A stretch of 64,000 bases of DNA from Proales similis (GCA_019059635.1 JAGVRJ010000003.1:744001-808000); one strand, 5' to 3'; positions 9,425-21,531 are shown, numbered from the stretch's first letter. Numbers and translations are program-made. The notes: generated by a model from the letters alone, not told the origin.

Positions 9425-11734
9425 ATGAGAAATTCGGTCATTTTGGCTCTGTGCACAATGCTGCTCGGCATCGAGATCGAGTGTGGCTGCGTTCTAAGGC
9501 AGAAAGAAATTTGCGGAGCTTCAACAAGATTCTTCAATCTTAAATGTTTCTTAATGAAAAGTTTGACCGAAATCAGACAGTATGTCAACGTGACGGAAAG
9601 TTGCACAGACTTTTCATTCAACAAGCTTTATCTGACGACTTATAGCGGTTTTTCGTTGTTCAATGGTTTTTCGGAGCTCAGGCAACTTGGCATTCAATTC
9701 GACGTGGTCTACTTGAGCGGATTCAGTGGCATTGATCTCAACTCTGACATAACGAGCTTGTCGTCTCAGATCAGTCCGGTGCAGCTTATATTTGAGTTCA
9801 GCAAATTAAAGCTGGAAATAGAAGCTCATCGCCTGACTGAATGCACCAATCGAGTAATTCAATCTACTCGTGTTGAGCTCAACTTTGCCGTCATTTCATT
9901 CTACACTGGAATTTCATACCCTGAGCCTGTTTGCAGTGGACTGTTCAAAAACGCTCGGCTGGATGTTCTAGTTCTTAACGGAATCATAAACTCGTTGGTT
10001 AAGCGAAACATTCTCCAGTTCGAAGAGACAGTAGAACAAAACCAAAGTGCAGTTGAAATCAACTCAAAAGTCAATAGCTTGTCCATGCAAGGATTGTACG
10101 GATTGAAGCTGAACAAAAAGCTCATTCCAGCGCAGATATTTAAAAAAACAAGTTCAATCTCATTCAAAGGTGTTGTCCGATCGTTTGAGCCGGGCCTGCT
10201 GAAAGCATTCACTTCCATAAAATCGATTGTTTTCAATTTAAACAACGCAAAACAATTTTTCCACGAAAATCTCAGACCGATTCAAGATCTACTTGGAACG
10301 GAGAGTGCCCCGCCAATCCCGTTGAGTGTCAAGTTTTCTCAAGAGGTTGAAGGAAATGCGATTGGCGTTACAAATGCGGCCTATTTACCAATGAACATCA
10401 TTCTCGACGAATTTCTATTCAACGACACCGACATTTGCCTGTTCAAGTCTTATCGAATAGAGAACGTCTCTTATCAAATTGATTTCAGGAGATACAAGAC
10501 GATTAGCTGCTCATGCACTATCCGTTGGCTGCTGGCTTCATCGAATAGAACTGTAGCCCAAGCGAATATTGTCAATGAAAATATTCTCGATTTCTATAAT
10601 CACAGTGATTCTTGTGACTTTGAAAAACTGTTTGCCAAGTGCGAAATAGGAGTTCAGACGGAAAGAATCTACTTGAACGCCTACGATTTAACAAGTCTGG
10701 TTCAATACCTTGAGTTGTTACTTTTTGTGATTGGTACTCCAGCCCTAGCTGTGTTGCTGCTCATGCTCTCCTCCTTTTGGCTTTATGTGTTTGCCCGAAT
10801 TAAGAAAAGTGAGAAATCAACACCAGGGGCGTCAAATCTAAACGAACAGCTTTCAATTAAACTAAACTTGTTTCTCTACTATCAAGTAATTCTCAGTCTT
10901 TTCTCGGCTTTAATTCTCTTGTTCAGCAATTTGACCGAGTGCATTCAATACGAGAGCGTGTTCTGCTCACCGCTAGTCTTGCATCCAGTCCATCTTTATT
11001 TTAGACTTGCTTTTCAAGTTTATTTGGCCAATTTGCTCAAAACCGCCTCTAGTCTTGTAATTATGGTCTACTCTGTGAGTCGTCTTCTGGTCTACTTTGA
11101 AAACACCAACAAATTCAAACAGCGCGTGGCCAACATCTCAAGCAGAACACTTCTTCTCGCTCTTTTTCTCTTCTCCTCGATAGTCAACTTGGGCTCGATA
11201 TTTTTCAATCAAAAAATGGGCTTGTCGATGATTAAGGACTCGGACGGTTTCTCGTACTTTTACAATATTCAACACAGCTTCGACGTGCAAATTACCGAAC
11301 AAGCCTTTCTTATCGGAAACTTATTCTTGAACAATTTGATCTTGCCTGTTTCATGCTTTTTCATCGACATTTGGCTGTTGCGAACTTTGCGCCTCTTGTC
11401 AGACAATAAAAATCAGCTAGACTCGACTCGAGCAAAACTGAAAAAGAGCGAGAAAAAGCTGACCAGAGCAGTTTTCATCAGCGGCATGATTATCTTTGCC
11501 CTTAAAACCCCACAAATTGCTGTGAGTATAATTCGCCTCGCCTACTCGCTTGATTACGAATCTTTTCGCTTTTGCTATTTCAAACTTGACCTGACGCAGT
11601 CAGTTTGTCCAAACTTGTTCGATATTTGCGAATTTTTCTACTCTCTGTCCTTTCTGCCCAGCTTGGTCCTATGCTACATGTCAAATCCGCAATTCAGGCA
11701 GGTGCTAGCCAGCCTGAGAAATAGAAACTCGTAA
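9425..11734 (+). CDS. 7TM receptor with a large extracellular domain
   Basis: Intronless, 769 residues. An N-terminal signal peptide (LALCTMLLGIEIECGC) leads into a roughly 410-residue Cys-containing ectodomain with several N-glycosylation sites and leucine-rich stretches but no clear LRR consensus. Seven hydrophobic segments follow, near residues 428-455, 482-505, 535-557, 574-594, 627-651, 681-702 and 730-752. The end of TM3 reads VSRLLVY rather than DRY, and the TM6 CWxP motif is absent (FALKTPQ). The end of TM7 and helix 8 (CYMSNPQFRQVL) look like class A. It is therefore a divergent rhodopsin-like orphan receptor; ligand and coupling cannot be read from sequence. Poly(A) signals cluster just after the stop. 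Confidence 0.85.
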   Translation: MRNSVILALCTMLLGIEIECGCVLRQKEICGASTRFFNLKCFLMKSLTEIRQYVNVTESCTDFSFNKLYLTTYSGFSLFNGFSELRQLGIQFDVVYLSGFSGIDLNSDITSLSSQISPVQLIFEFSKLKLEIEAHRLTECTNRVIQSTRVELNFAVISFYTGISYPEPVCSGLFKNARLDVLVLNGIINSLVKRNILQFEETVEQNQSAVEINSKVNSLSMQGLYGLKLNKKLIPAQIFKKTSSISFKGVVRSFEPGLLKAFTSIKSIVFNLNNAKQFFHENLRPIQDLLGTESAPPIPLSVKFSQEVEGNAIGVTNAAYLPMNIILDEFLFNDTDICLFKSYRIENVSYQIDFRRYKTISCSCTIRWLLASSNRTVAQANIVNENILDFYNHSDSCDFEKLFAKCEIGVQTERIYLNAYDLTSLVQYLELLLFVIGTPALAVLLLMLSSFWLYVFARIKKSEKSTPGASNLNEQLSIKLNLFLYYQVILSLFSALILLFSNLTECIQYESVFCSPLVLHPVHLYFRLAFQVYLANLLKTASSLVIMVYSVSRLLVYFENTNKFKQRVANISSRTLLLALFLFSSIVNLGSIFFNQKMGLSMIKDSDGFSYFYNIQHSFDVQITEQAFLIGNLFLNNLILPVSCFFIDIWLLRTLRLLSDNKNQLDSTRAKLKKSEKKLTRAVFISGMIIFALKTPQIAVSIIRLAYSLDYESFRFCYFKLDLTQSVCPNLFDICEFFYSLSFLPSLVLCYMSNPQFRQVLASLRNRNS

Positions 11735-11755
11735 ACAATTTTGGTTCATGATTCG

Positions 11756-11780
11756 AATAAAAATAAAATAAAATAAAAAT
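11756..11780 (+). repeat. AAAAT tandem repeat with overlapping poly(A) signals
   Basis: Tandem AATAA/AAAAT units about 20 bases after the receptor stop codon. They contain several AATAAA hexamers and probably serve as the receptor's polyadenylation signal. Confidence 0.7.
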
Positions 11781-11890
11781 TCATAGAAAACAATTTTTAC
11801 TTAAATAAAAACGAAAATTGAAGAGAGTTTCTCAATCAAGTTGGAAGGTACCGGATATGAATGGATGTTGTCGAAATTGCCTGGCTGATG

Positions 11891-12468
11891 CTATTCGGCT
11901 TCGACATGTTCGAAATGAAGCTTGAGGACGCCAGTTCGCTGTGGCATCACCGTAACACGATAAACATGACGTCCGAGCTTTCGCTGCACGACAGGCGCTT
12001 CTTCGCCGTCAGAATACTTGGCTACGGCAATGAGTTTGCCGGTACCGCATCGCTCCGTATTCACTGTCGGATGGCATTTTGATTATTCTCGATTCGCAAA
12101 GATGTTAAAAGCAAAGTACAAACCGATGAAGGATACGTTGGAGATATCTAATTTGGGCATTTGTTTCATAGCTCTCTGGGGGGCGGCAAAGCCGAACGAG
12201 GACGCGAGTGAGGCCTGGCTCTCAATTTGCTGCCTTGTTATATAACGACAAGCTCATTTAAATTAGTTCGGTTCTGCTTGATTCGTTTGAAAATGCCAAG
12301 CTCAAAGTTTAATTGAGTAATCAGGTGAACGAGCTTCCTCTTCACTAGATGAGAACTCTCCGACTGAGCGAATTCTTTCTCCTTGTATTTTGCTCTCTTT
12401 TTTTTTTATCAAAATTGCCCAACGTGAACCTCTATCTCGTGATTTTGAGCATCGCTCACTTCTCCCAT
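11891..12468 (-). CDS. Tiny protein with one filamin-type Ig repeat
   Basis: A short split gene found by reading through introns. The last exon (12063-11891) and the one before it are joined by a 60-nt intron and read PKLDISNVSFIVNTERCGTG, then GKLIAVAKYSDGEEAP, then a GRHVYRVTVMPQRTGVLKL strand pair, ending in TAG. The alternation of F-V-x-T, C-G-x-G-x-L, Y-x-V-T-V-x-P-x-x-x-G and L-x-F matches one beta-sandwich repeat of filamin. A possible start is the ATG at 12468 (MGEVSDAQNHEIE), with two further short introns, giving roughly 125 residues. The 5' exons are tentative; the repeat itself is well supported. Filamins carry 6-24 such repeats plus an actin-binding domain; neither is present here. 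Confidence 0.6.
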
Positions 12469-12678
12469 AAAAGTTAAACAAAGCTGAACAAATCTGGCCG
12501 AGTGTCGCCCTTTCTCTTTCTCTCTTTCAATTTTCATATCACATTTATTCAGACTAAAATATTTCGATTTTTCTATGCATATTCATAAGGCACGGCCGCT
12601 CGAGCGTAACTTGCTTGTCAAGTTGCAGCTCTCGAGCTGAAACAAGTGAGCGGCTAGATAGCAAGCACACACAAGCTT

Positions 12679-15600
12679 TTAGTTCAATTTGACGCACGGC
12701 CTGGCCAGTGGATATAAAGGCAGCTGAGCGCGCCACTCATTCATGTCGTCGATGAACTCGCCCTATCAAAGCGTTTCGATATTTAAAATTACGACCGTGG
12801 AAAATCGACTCGAAAATTTACCTTATTGTCTCTCGCTTGATCATTCGACTCGATCGGGTTTACATAGACGGCTAGCTTGCGGCGCTGCTTGGACTCGGCG
12901 CAAATGAACTTGTTGAAAAACTCGCGCAGCTCTTCTTTGCTTATTTTGCGCAGCTCGTCGAATTCAATTCGCTCTCGCTCGAAGTTGTATTGGTGCGAGT
13001 TTATCTCGTTCCAGTATATATCACACTGGCGCGACATTTTCTTCGGCTCTTCCAACTTGGTCATTATCAACGCCTCCAAGTGAGTTTTAAACTCTTCGTC
13101 GCTCATTTTCTCCAGCGTTTCTTTGGTCGCTCGCATGAAATTCTCAATTCGCTCGTCCAAATAGTTTGGCGTTCGATCCGACTGAACGATCACTCGGACT
13201 CCGTGCGCGCCGCCAAAGTTTCGCACACCGCTTGCCACTATGTAGCCAAGCTGCTCCTGCGTTCTGAGAACGTTGAAACACGACTCGTTGATTACTTGGC
13301 AGAATAGCTCAACGAGCGCGTTGTTGTGCGTGCTTTGACAGCCGCACTGATAGTAGACCTCGATGCCGTTCGTTTTGTGCACACTGTTGTTGCGCAAGTA
13401 AACAAAGTTGGCGCCCTCTGGCAGTTGTACTTGGCGGAAGTTGCGGCCATGTGCGGTGTCCAGAGGCATGATTCGCCCGTCGATACTCTTGAGTTTAGTC
13501 TCAACATTTTGCAGCATTTTTACCGCCAATTCTTCTTTCACATTGCCGTGCACAATCGACTCAATGAACAAATCGCGAGTGAGCAGTCTTGGCGCAAACT
13601 GCTCCAAATCCTTTAGATTGAACTCGTCGACCGTGTCGAGCAGTTGTTTCTTAAGCCATGCTTTCTCACTAATCAATGCGGTCAAGTAGTAGAGCGCATG
13701 CTTGAATGGCTGCTCGGCCTCAAAGTTGGTCAAATTTCTTTGATAATTGTCTTTTAAGATTTTGAATCGCTGCTCGTCAAACTTGAAGTTTATCATCTGA
13801 TCTACGATCGTGTCGAGCAGTTTGTCCAAGCCATCGTTAAAGCCACTGAGTGTGATCACAAGGCCGTAGCTTGTCGAGTTCACGTGGTATTTCAATCCGG
13901 CCAATTCAGCCGCGTAGAGCTTCTCGGTCAACGCATCTTTAACCAGCTCCACGTACATGTTGGTCATGTTCACATGGATCGGATTGAAATAGGAGAACGG
14001 ATTGCGTAGTTCGATTTTCATGGTCGCTTTCGGAAGTAGAAATTTCGTGTCTTCTTTGTACCAGAGTCGAGTAGTTGGCGACGAGTAAACTATGCGGGGC
14101 ACATTGCTCAGTCTGGCCGGATCGTGCTTGATCAGACTCAAATCGTTTGGCACATAGTCGTTGGGAGCGGGCAAACGAAATGCTTCGTTTGTGCCACACT
14201 GCTTTAGCGATTGGATGAATTCGTCGGCGAGCATATCCTCTTTGTAATTGGTGCCATACCATTTTTCTACTCTATCAGTCTGGCCTTCATATTTCTTACA
14301 GATCACTGTCACTCTCATCTTGTCCGGAGTCAGATGATCGTAGAGCGAATCGATTAGCTCGGGATCGAACTTGGTCAGAACGTAGTTGGCCGTGAGCAAA
14401 TGCTCCATATCAATCACGTGCAGATCTGAAGTTAGACCCGATACCAGACTCATCGGCTTTTCCTTGTCTTTGAATTTGAACGAAATATTGCCCAGTTGAT
14501 TCATTTCGTCGAATACCCATTTCACTGCTTTCTTATCTCTGAGCATGTTCAAGTACTGGTAGACAAGTTTGATGATCTCTTCGACCCGCTCGGCGCCTTC
14601 CTCGCTCAGATCGACGATCAGATTGAAAAATTGAAAGCCTCTTGCCTCACGTCTCGAGCCGGCGTACAAGTAATTGCACCAGCCACGGCGCTTGAGCTCC
14701 GACAACAAGCTGCCATCACCTTCGTGGCCAAGCAAATGACTTATATAATGGGACGGGTTGGCGTCGTAAATATCTCTCTGGTCGGGAATGGTCCAGTTGA
14801 TACTAAGCTGACGAAGATCTTGCACTGGCACAACGTATTTTATTGTGCGCAGCGACTCCTCGCCGAACGGATTCGGCTCAAAGTCGGCCGGCCTGAGATT
14901 TTTGTTGGGAATCTCGGAGAACATGTCGACAGCGTACTGCTGCAGCTCGTCTAAAGGCTCTTTGCCAAGCAGACACAAGGTCATCAGATTGGCAGAGTAG
15001 TATTTGTCGTGGAAGCGCAACAGCTCATCACGAACGGACAGGCCCTTCTTTTCCGGTTCTTGCTTTAATGTCTCTAAATTGCCGGTGCCGAATTTAGAAT
15101 AAGGATGGTCCGGTCGGCATGTGGACTTTTCAAGCTGATCGAGTCGCCAGCCATCTGACTGCAGGTTTTTCTGATTCTCCGAATCCACTGCGTTTAGTTC
15201 ACGGTCTGTGGAGCTGGCGTCAAACAGCGGAGAGATGAAGAACTGGGCGAAAATGTCCAGCGCTTCTTTAAAATTGGGAGTGGCCACCTCGAAGTGGTAG
15301 TTGGTGTTCTCGGTGGACGTGTAAGCGTTTGTGCTGCCGGCATGATCCTCAATGAACTTTGAGAATACGTTCTCCACCGGGTATTTCTTAGAGCCCATGA
15401 ACAGCATGTGCTCGCAAAAGTGAGCCAGTCCGGGAAACTCGCTCGGGTCGAGCAAATAGCCAGCGTGCACATCGACTGAGGCAGCCGAGCGATCAGTTTT
15501 AGGATCGCTGACAACCAGACACTTGAGACCGTTGTCCAGGACGAGGCCCCTGTAGGAGCGGTCGTCGTGCTCCGATTTGATTATGTTGTCAATCACTTTG

Positions 15601-15809
15601 ACCAATTTTTGATGCACAGGGCTCGTACTCATTGCTCGTCGACGGTCGAATAGAACAAATAGCGATTTTCGCCTGCTGCTTGTCGATAACTGAATAGAAG
15701 AGTAGAAGCGACGGCCTGGTGTCTGCTCAAGATTGCCGGTGCGCACTGGAAGAATGCTTCGTTGACAAACAAATTGCGTTGTTCGCCTAATCGCCTGTGT
15801 AAACAACAT
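12679..15809 (-). CDS. IDE: Insulin-degrading enzyme (M16A metallopeptidase)
   Basis: A long exon down to 12822 and a short last exon (12762-12679) joined across a 59-nt intron give about 1023 residues, matching the 1019 of human IDE. The last exon supplies the conserved end (FIDDMNEWRAQLPLYPLARP). The inverted zinc motif HFCEH is present near residue 134, with the distal Glu in LNAVDSENQKN. GHEGDGSLLSELKRRGW and LRTQEQLGYIVASG are further hallmarks. IDE degrades insulin, amyloid and other small peptides inside its closed chamber. The start chosen is the first ATG (15809); the open frame extends further upstream only through a GTG. The N-terminus (MLFTQAIRRTTQFVCQRS) is basic and could target mitochondria. 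A second Met (AMSTSPVHQK) could start a cytosolic form, as in mammals. Confidence 0.96.
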
Positions 15810-16176
15810 AAAATTCAAAGAGTTTGTTGTATAAATGATAGCGATTGCAGCATTCAATATCACTGACTAACTGTATGGGGTACAATCGTATGATGTAAAA
15901 TCGCGATTATGAATGCTAACCGTGATGACTAAACAATATAGAAATTTCAATCGACAATGCCACCGACTCGGCGTTGCATTCACAACGTCGCATCGGTTTC
16001 TGCCTGTCCGTTCCCTCCCCTGCTGTTTTCGATAACTGTTTCAAGAATGATCCCCGGATACAACAGAGAAATGAGATTTTAAAATTCTATTCAATAAAGC
16101 TTTAAGCTCATTTGTAATTTTTAACAGCTCATTGTAATTTTTAATAAAAAAAGAAGTCGACGAGCAGCAAACAGTT
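15810..16176. other. Intergenic gap, no gene seen
   Basis: AT-rich spacer between the IDE start and the RAPGEF1 stop, both on the minus strand. It should hold the IDE promoter and the 3' UTR of RAPGEF1. A TTTATT/AATAAA-type signal lies near the RAPGEF1 end. Confidence 0.45.
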
Positions 16177-19019
16177 TCAAACACTTTTGCCGGTCACTGT
16201 ACGTGGTTCATTGCCTGGCAGAGGACTCTTTGGTCTCAGGCGTTCCGATTGAGTGTATTGGGCCTCTTCGCCCATGTGATCATTAAAGTGATTAAAGTAG
16301 GCCTGGATGCGAGCGTCCGGCTTTATCTCGTATTTACAACGCTTGAAATTTCTCATTCGCTCAAGAATGCTGAACTGATGCCATCGCTTCCAAAAATTGC
16401 AATTGCCACTCGGCAGATAGTCGTTGTTGGCAATGTGCAACAGAGTGAGATCTTGGAGTATCAGGCCTCTTGAAGCAACGCATTCAATCGGACATTTACT
16501 TTGACTTGAATTCACTCAACTTACATGTGTGGCACACACGGTGGCTGAGCATTGCCTATCGCTTCGCGAAGTGTTTTGAATCCGAGCGCTGGCTCCATTA
16601 CCTCGCTGAGTTCTTTTATTTCCTTTTTTTATCGACCGATTGAGAATAAATGAGAAACGGGCATTATCAAGTCGGTCTGCTATGGTTACCGTTTTGATGG
16701 CGTCTGACCAGTCTAGACGATGAATCGGGCCGGAGCAAAGTGCTGAAATTAATGCCAAATACGAATTGAAATTGTTTAAAGCTTTCAAGTGCTTCAAGGA
16801 CAATTCGGAGATTAGGTAGAACAAGGCGACTTTACTTCTAAGCTAGCTCAAATTACCTTGATAACTTTGAGCATTTTCTGAGCACAGCGTTCCCTGTCTC
16901 TTGCATTTTCTTGTTCCAGAATTCTCGATCGAGCCCTTATTTGAGCGAAATGCGAGAATTAGAGTGAATAGTGAAGAGATACCATCACTAGCGTTGTTTG
17001 CTCACCAATAAGAAATTCGATTGAAATGCTTTGTAAACTTGCACAAGTTCGGACTGAGCCGTTCATTCTGCTTTGTCGACCAAAGCAGCAATTCGCATAT
17101 CTTGTGAGAAAGCCAATTGAGAAGGTCAGATTAAGAAGGCCATAGGAGCTCACGAGGCTCACCTCGATTCTCTGCAACTGCTCTATGTCGATTAGAGTCA
17201 TTTGCTCGGCGAGTGCGCTTGACTTGAATTCAAAAAAAGACGATGCTCTTCTAGAAGAGAACCAGAATTGTTAGATCGAGCTAAATGATTCTGTGAATTA
17301 TTTCTTGGCTGTGTTTGCTTACTTGTTTATGACACAGGGCATTTGAAGCTGTTGAGACTGCTGCTCAAGTTTTGCCGTAAACTTGGAACGCAACAGTCGT
17401 GCCAGCTGTAGTTCGGAGTTGATTATCAATGTGAAAACGAGCTCACTGAGTTTATGGCTCAGCTGTCGGCCAAGATCGTCCTTTCGGAGGTCGTCGATAA
17501 CTCTTATGAGCAAAGTGAGAGTTGCACGGGCGATTGATTTCTTCACTGCGTTCGTAGTTGCTTGCTCGAATATCTCGTAGCGCTCGATCAGTTTGCCGAT
17601 CAGAGTCTCAGAGTCGAGCATTGTCCGATAGGTGGTCAAGAACGCCTCTTGATAGAGAAAGTGCTTATGGTCCACCGAGCCATTCGCACTCGCAGTTGCA
17701 AGCACAATGAGGGCGTCGAGAGGTCCACCTCTGACTGTCGAAGTCGACTTTACTTCATTTGTCTCGTACTCAAGCAGATGATCGACGTTCATTAAAGCCA
17801 AAATTTGATTCTTGCTCGGTGCACTTGTTTCGAACTTGGCTTCTTCGGCCCTGGCCAATAGATCGAAAAGCCGACCAAGTGGATTGCTGTCAAAATTTGA
17901 TACTCTCAAATCTAGACCTTTTTCCGGCAATGAACAGCTACTGACTGCATTGGTTGAAGCGGCCTGCTTGGTTTTTTCCACAAAGCTCGTCTGACTTTTG
18001 GTTTTGTGGTCTGTTGTTTTGGTGCTGTCTGATTCAACTTTGCGCAGAGGGCCCTCTAGCTTCTCGCTAACGGTGTGCTTTGCGTCAAGGTCATGGGACA
18101 AGCTGCTTTTGGACCACACAGTCATTTCTCGGACGCCTTTTCTCTTGCTCAATGTGTCGAATCGATCAGCCAGCCAGTTGCAGTGATTCTCGTCAATTGA
18201 GCTGCTTGGTAGACATGACAATTCACTTAGCTGTAATGCCAGCTGGTCGAGCTCGAAGAATCGGTCCGCACTTGCCGAGCTCGAGTCGTTTTTGACAGAA
18301 ATTTCATCAAGGCCGCGGGTATCAGTCAGAGTGGTTGTTTGCACGATGCAGGTGTTGGCTGATTGATGCAAAACACGCTGTGCACTCAGCTGTGTCTGAC
18401 GTGTTTCGTCGGTCTGGGTTGAATTGTAAAGAGAGGAAGCGCACGATGAAGAAGATATTGGAGAGCAAGAAGACGAGTTGTTTGCATTGTACCATTCGGC
18501 GAAATTGCCCTGCCATTCGCCCGTGCAATTCGTTTTAGGCGCAGGGCGGTGAGAAGTAAAATCGCTAAATCTCTGCATGCTTTTCTTTAGCTTTTCGATT
18601 AGCGATGGATCCCATCGCGAGCTAAGCGAGCCGCCAGGATCAATCAGAACCGAGTCAGCCCATCGGATGAGATCAGCCATTTGTCGGTTTAATTCTATTC
18701 GAATGTTGTGCTCTGTTTTGGCGTCCTCTTCTGACTGCTCGTTCAATCTCATTTGATTGTGAATATCAATCAGGGCATCCAGGATGGCGGCCGTACTTGA
18801 TACCAGCATTTCGGACTTGTCCTTGCTGATCACTTGCTCAAGATAGCGGACTGAGTTCATAAAGTTCTCGATTCCGCGCCGCATTTTAATATGCCAATGA
18901 GCAGAGGCGTCCTCGGGCTGAGCGTCAGTGCCGATTGCAGGCACCTGCCAATTGCTGACCGCCAAACGGCTGAGTGTGGTCTTGAGCTTTCTAGGCAGTG
19001 TTCGATTTGCGACGCTCAT
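16177..19019 (-). CDS. RAPGEF1: Rap guanine nucleotide exchange factor 1 (C3G)
   Basis: Seven exons (19019-17323, 17250-17163, 17100-17006, 16935-16857, 16791-16690, 16622-16525, 16468-16177) join in frame to 816 residues. The N-terminal part (VRYLEQVISKDKSEML, ADLIRWADSVL) matches the C3G N-terminal helical region. A REM/RasGEF-N domain follows (GGPLDALIVLATASANG ... FLTTYRTMLDSETLIGKL). The CDC25 catalytic domain is split over the small exons: AEQMTLIDIEQLQRIE, CELLLWSTKQN, SPNLCKFTKHFNRISYW, LKALNNFNSYLALISAL, GLILQDLTLLHIAN. C3G activates Rap1 downstream of the Crk adaptor. The Ser-rich middle is shorter than in human C3G (1077 residues), and I saw no clear proline-rich Crk-binding PPxLPxK site. 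Confidence 0.93.
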
Positions 19020-20064
19020 ACTTTTCCTAGTTAGGTTGATAATGCGAGCAAGACGGTCAACGGCGACGTTTTTCTACTAACCGACTGATTAATCCGTCTC
19101 GATCAATTATAATGACCCCAAAAGAATTATGAATAGGCAGCGTTTGAAGGCAATAGCCTTTCGGTCAAGAATGCAAATTTAAACTAACAGGGCTAGTTGG
19201 CTCTTTGAGTTCATTTAGATCTAAGTCAGGCAAACAATTTAAACAAGGAGAAAACTCAAGATTATTGAGTAGAATAGAGAGCGAACGATCGATGTAAATT
19301 GATCAAATCAAGCGAAGATGATAGGACTAGTTTGAAACACATAAACAAAAAGAAAAATCTAAACATGAGCTAGAAAGATAGATAGTCTGGCCTCAGCAGG
19401 TTCCAATAGACAGAAATTGCTTACCTGATAAGTTCATAGGCGAACACACTCATATTTTTGCATTCTATTCTGCGCAACAACAAGATTCAAGCTGAGCGGA
19501 CAGTGAACGCGATAATTAAACAAATCTAGGATCAGGCCTGAGGCTTTCATTCAAGAAATCAATACAACCGCCGGAACCTATCATCTATTGCTCATAATTA
19601 CAAAGCCTCGAAAACAAACTAAACTCGCGGACCGAGTTATTCCTCTCAATCTCGATCCGCAGCAGATGAGAGATAGGCGCATCTGCTTGCTGAATGATAG
19701 AATTTAAGGCACACGAACCAAAGTATGAAGCAACGATCGATTATGAATAGAAATCAAGTTGAACAAGCATATTGCATCTAGCGCAGCTTCTAAGAGCGAG
19801 CCGGGCCGAGAAAGCATTTCATTCAAGCAGAGCAATTTAATGGTGCTGTTGGTTTAACGATGTTCCGAAAAGCCCTGGGATACCATTTTTCATGACGCAT
19901 GTTCTTCCATCCTCCCCCTCCTCCTCCTCCTCCCCTCTGTGGCGTCCTTTCTCCTTTCTCTCACTTGGCTTCACCTCGGCCGAGAAAACAAACATTCGTC
20001 TAAGAAAACTTTATTTTAGTGCTCGCAGTCTTTGGGAGTCGGCATTTAGGGCTCAGCTAATCTC
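19020..20064. other. Intergenic kilobase with a pyrimidine tract
   Basis: No supported gene. The stretch upstream of RAPGEF1 is AT-rich with stops in all frames. A pure pyrimidine CCT-type tract lies at about 19909-19937, near the 3' end of the aspartyl aminopeptidase gene. Confidence 0.5.
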
Positions 20065-21531
20065 CTAAATAAGGCCATTAAAGACGCTGAATAGCTGGCC
20101 ATAATTTGAGTAAAAGGAGGCGAGCAATTTAGTCATGTGAGTGATGCTTTGGGTCGAGCCTGTTTCTCTGATCGAGTGCATCGATAATTGCGGTGCGCCG
20201 ATGTCTACAGTTGTTAATCCAAGTTTGGCAGACAGAATTGGCCCGATTGTGGAGCCGCAAGGGACGTCATTTCGAACCATAAAATCCTGAATGGGAACTC
20301 CGACTAACCTACCCGCTTCTCTAATCATTGTGGCCGTCAGTGAATTGGTGGCATATCTAAATTGGCCCGATTAGACTAAAATTCCGCAAATTCGCATCCG
20401 AGTTTACCTCTGGTTTCCATTGTATTTGATTACAATTCCACCGTGCAGCGATGGCCTGTGATTCTCTTCATGCTTGTCAGAGTAGTTCGGATGGACAGCA
20501 TGTGCCTGATCGGCCGACACCAAAAACGATCGGCTAATAGCCAACTCGAAATCATTGGGCGTTGTCAAACGCCTCATGATTTGTTCAGTCAGAGAAGAGG
20601 CAGCTCCAGTTGCGCTCTCTGATCCGATCTCTTCATGGTCATAAACTGCCGCTATTCGAATGATCTTCTCCTGGTTAACTTGCTGAGTATCAGAAGTACT
20701 GTCAATCAGGGCCTGTAGTGCACAATAGCTCGAGACCTGGTTATCCAATCGGGGCCCAAAAATAAATTCTTGATGGGCGCCACCCAGTACGGCCGGTTGA
20801 GTGTCGGCCAGCAGTAATTCAAAGTCGACGATTTCATCCACTGAACAGTTTAGCTCTTTGGTGATGATCTCGAATAGTGTTGAATGGTGTTTGTCGACTA
20901 GTTTCTTCGATTCTTGTTTGTTTTGAGTTTCACATTTGCTTTTAAAATCCGAACAAAGCTCATCTATGACTGTGGTTGCCAAGATAGGCACCAAATGCGT
21001 TTCTTTGTTTGGCGAGAACTTTTCATTCATTTCACGGTTAAGATGAATGGCAAGATTCGGAATGCGAAGTATCGGCCTCTGCACATGTATCAGTCGATGG
21101 CAGAACTTGTTCTCACGTTTCAAAATCACACGGCCGGCAATAGTCAGGTCTCGGTCGAACCACGTTGCCCAAATGCCGCCGCCATAGCATTCAACTCCGA
21201 CTTGATGATATCCCGATTTTGTTCGCTTAGAGTCGAGTTTGACTTTGAGACACGGGCTGTCGGAATGGGCACCGACCACAGCGAATCCATTCTGCGGCTC
21301 GTATTGACCTCCAACCACAAAAGCTACAACTGTGCTTTCGTTCTTGGTCACAAAGTATTTGCCGTTATTTTTGGTTTGCCATCTCTCAGAGAGCTTGAGT
21401 TCGTTGAAGCCAGCCTCGTTGAGCATTCGACGAGCTGATTCGACCACATGAAAAGGGGTCGGGTTGCTATTTAGAAAGCTTAGAAATTTTTGCGCGTTGG
21501 CGATCACGGTCGGTTCCATAGCTCTTTTCAT
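20065..21531 (-). CDS. DNPEP: Aspartyl aminopeptidase (M18)
   Basis: Two exons (21531-20408 and 20356-20065) join in frame to 471 residues, the family length. M18 enzymes are cytosolic dinuclear-zinc peptidases that remove N-terminal Asp and Glu. Metal-site motifs are present: GAHSDSPCLKVK (His and Asp), the YDHEEIGSESATGA Glu pair, FLVSADQAHAVHPNY, and a final His in QLSMHSIRETG. Also typical are PTPFHVVESA at the N-terminus, GGGIWATWFDRDL and VRNDVPCGSTIGPI. The gene stands alone, with no linked partner. Confidence 0.96.

Noticed and set aside
12789-12821. Stop codon truncating IDE before its conserved C-terminus
   Set aside because: This is read-through of a 59-nt intron; the last exon at 12762-12679 carries the expected end.
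20914-21438. 174-residue plus-strand open frame
   Set aside because: Fully antisense to the aspartyl aminopeptidase exon.
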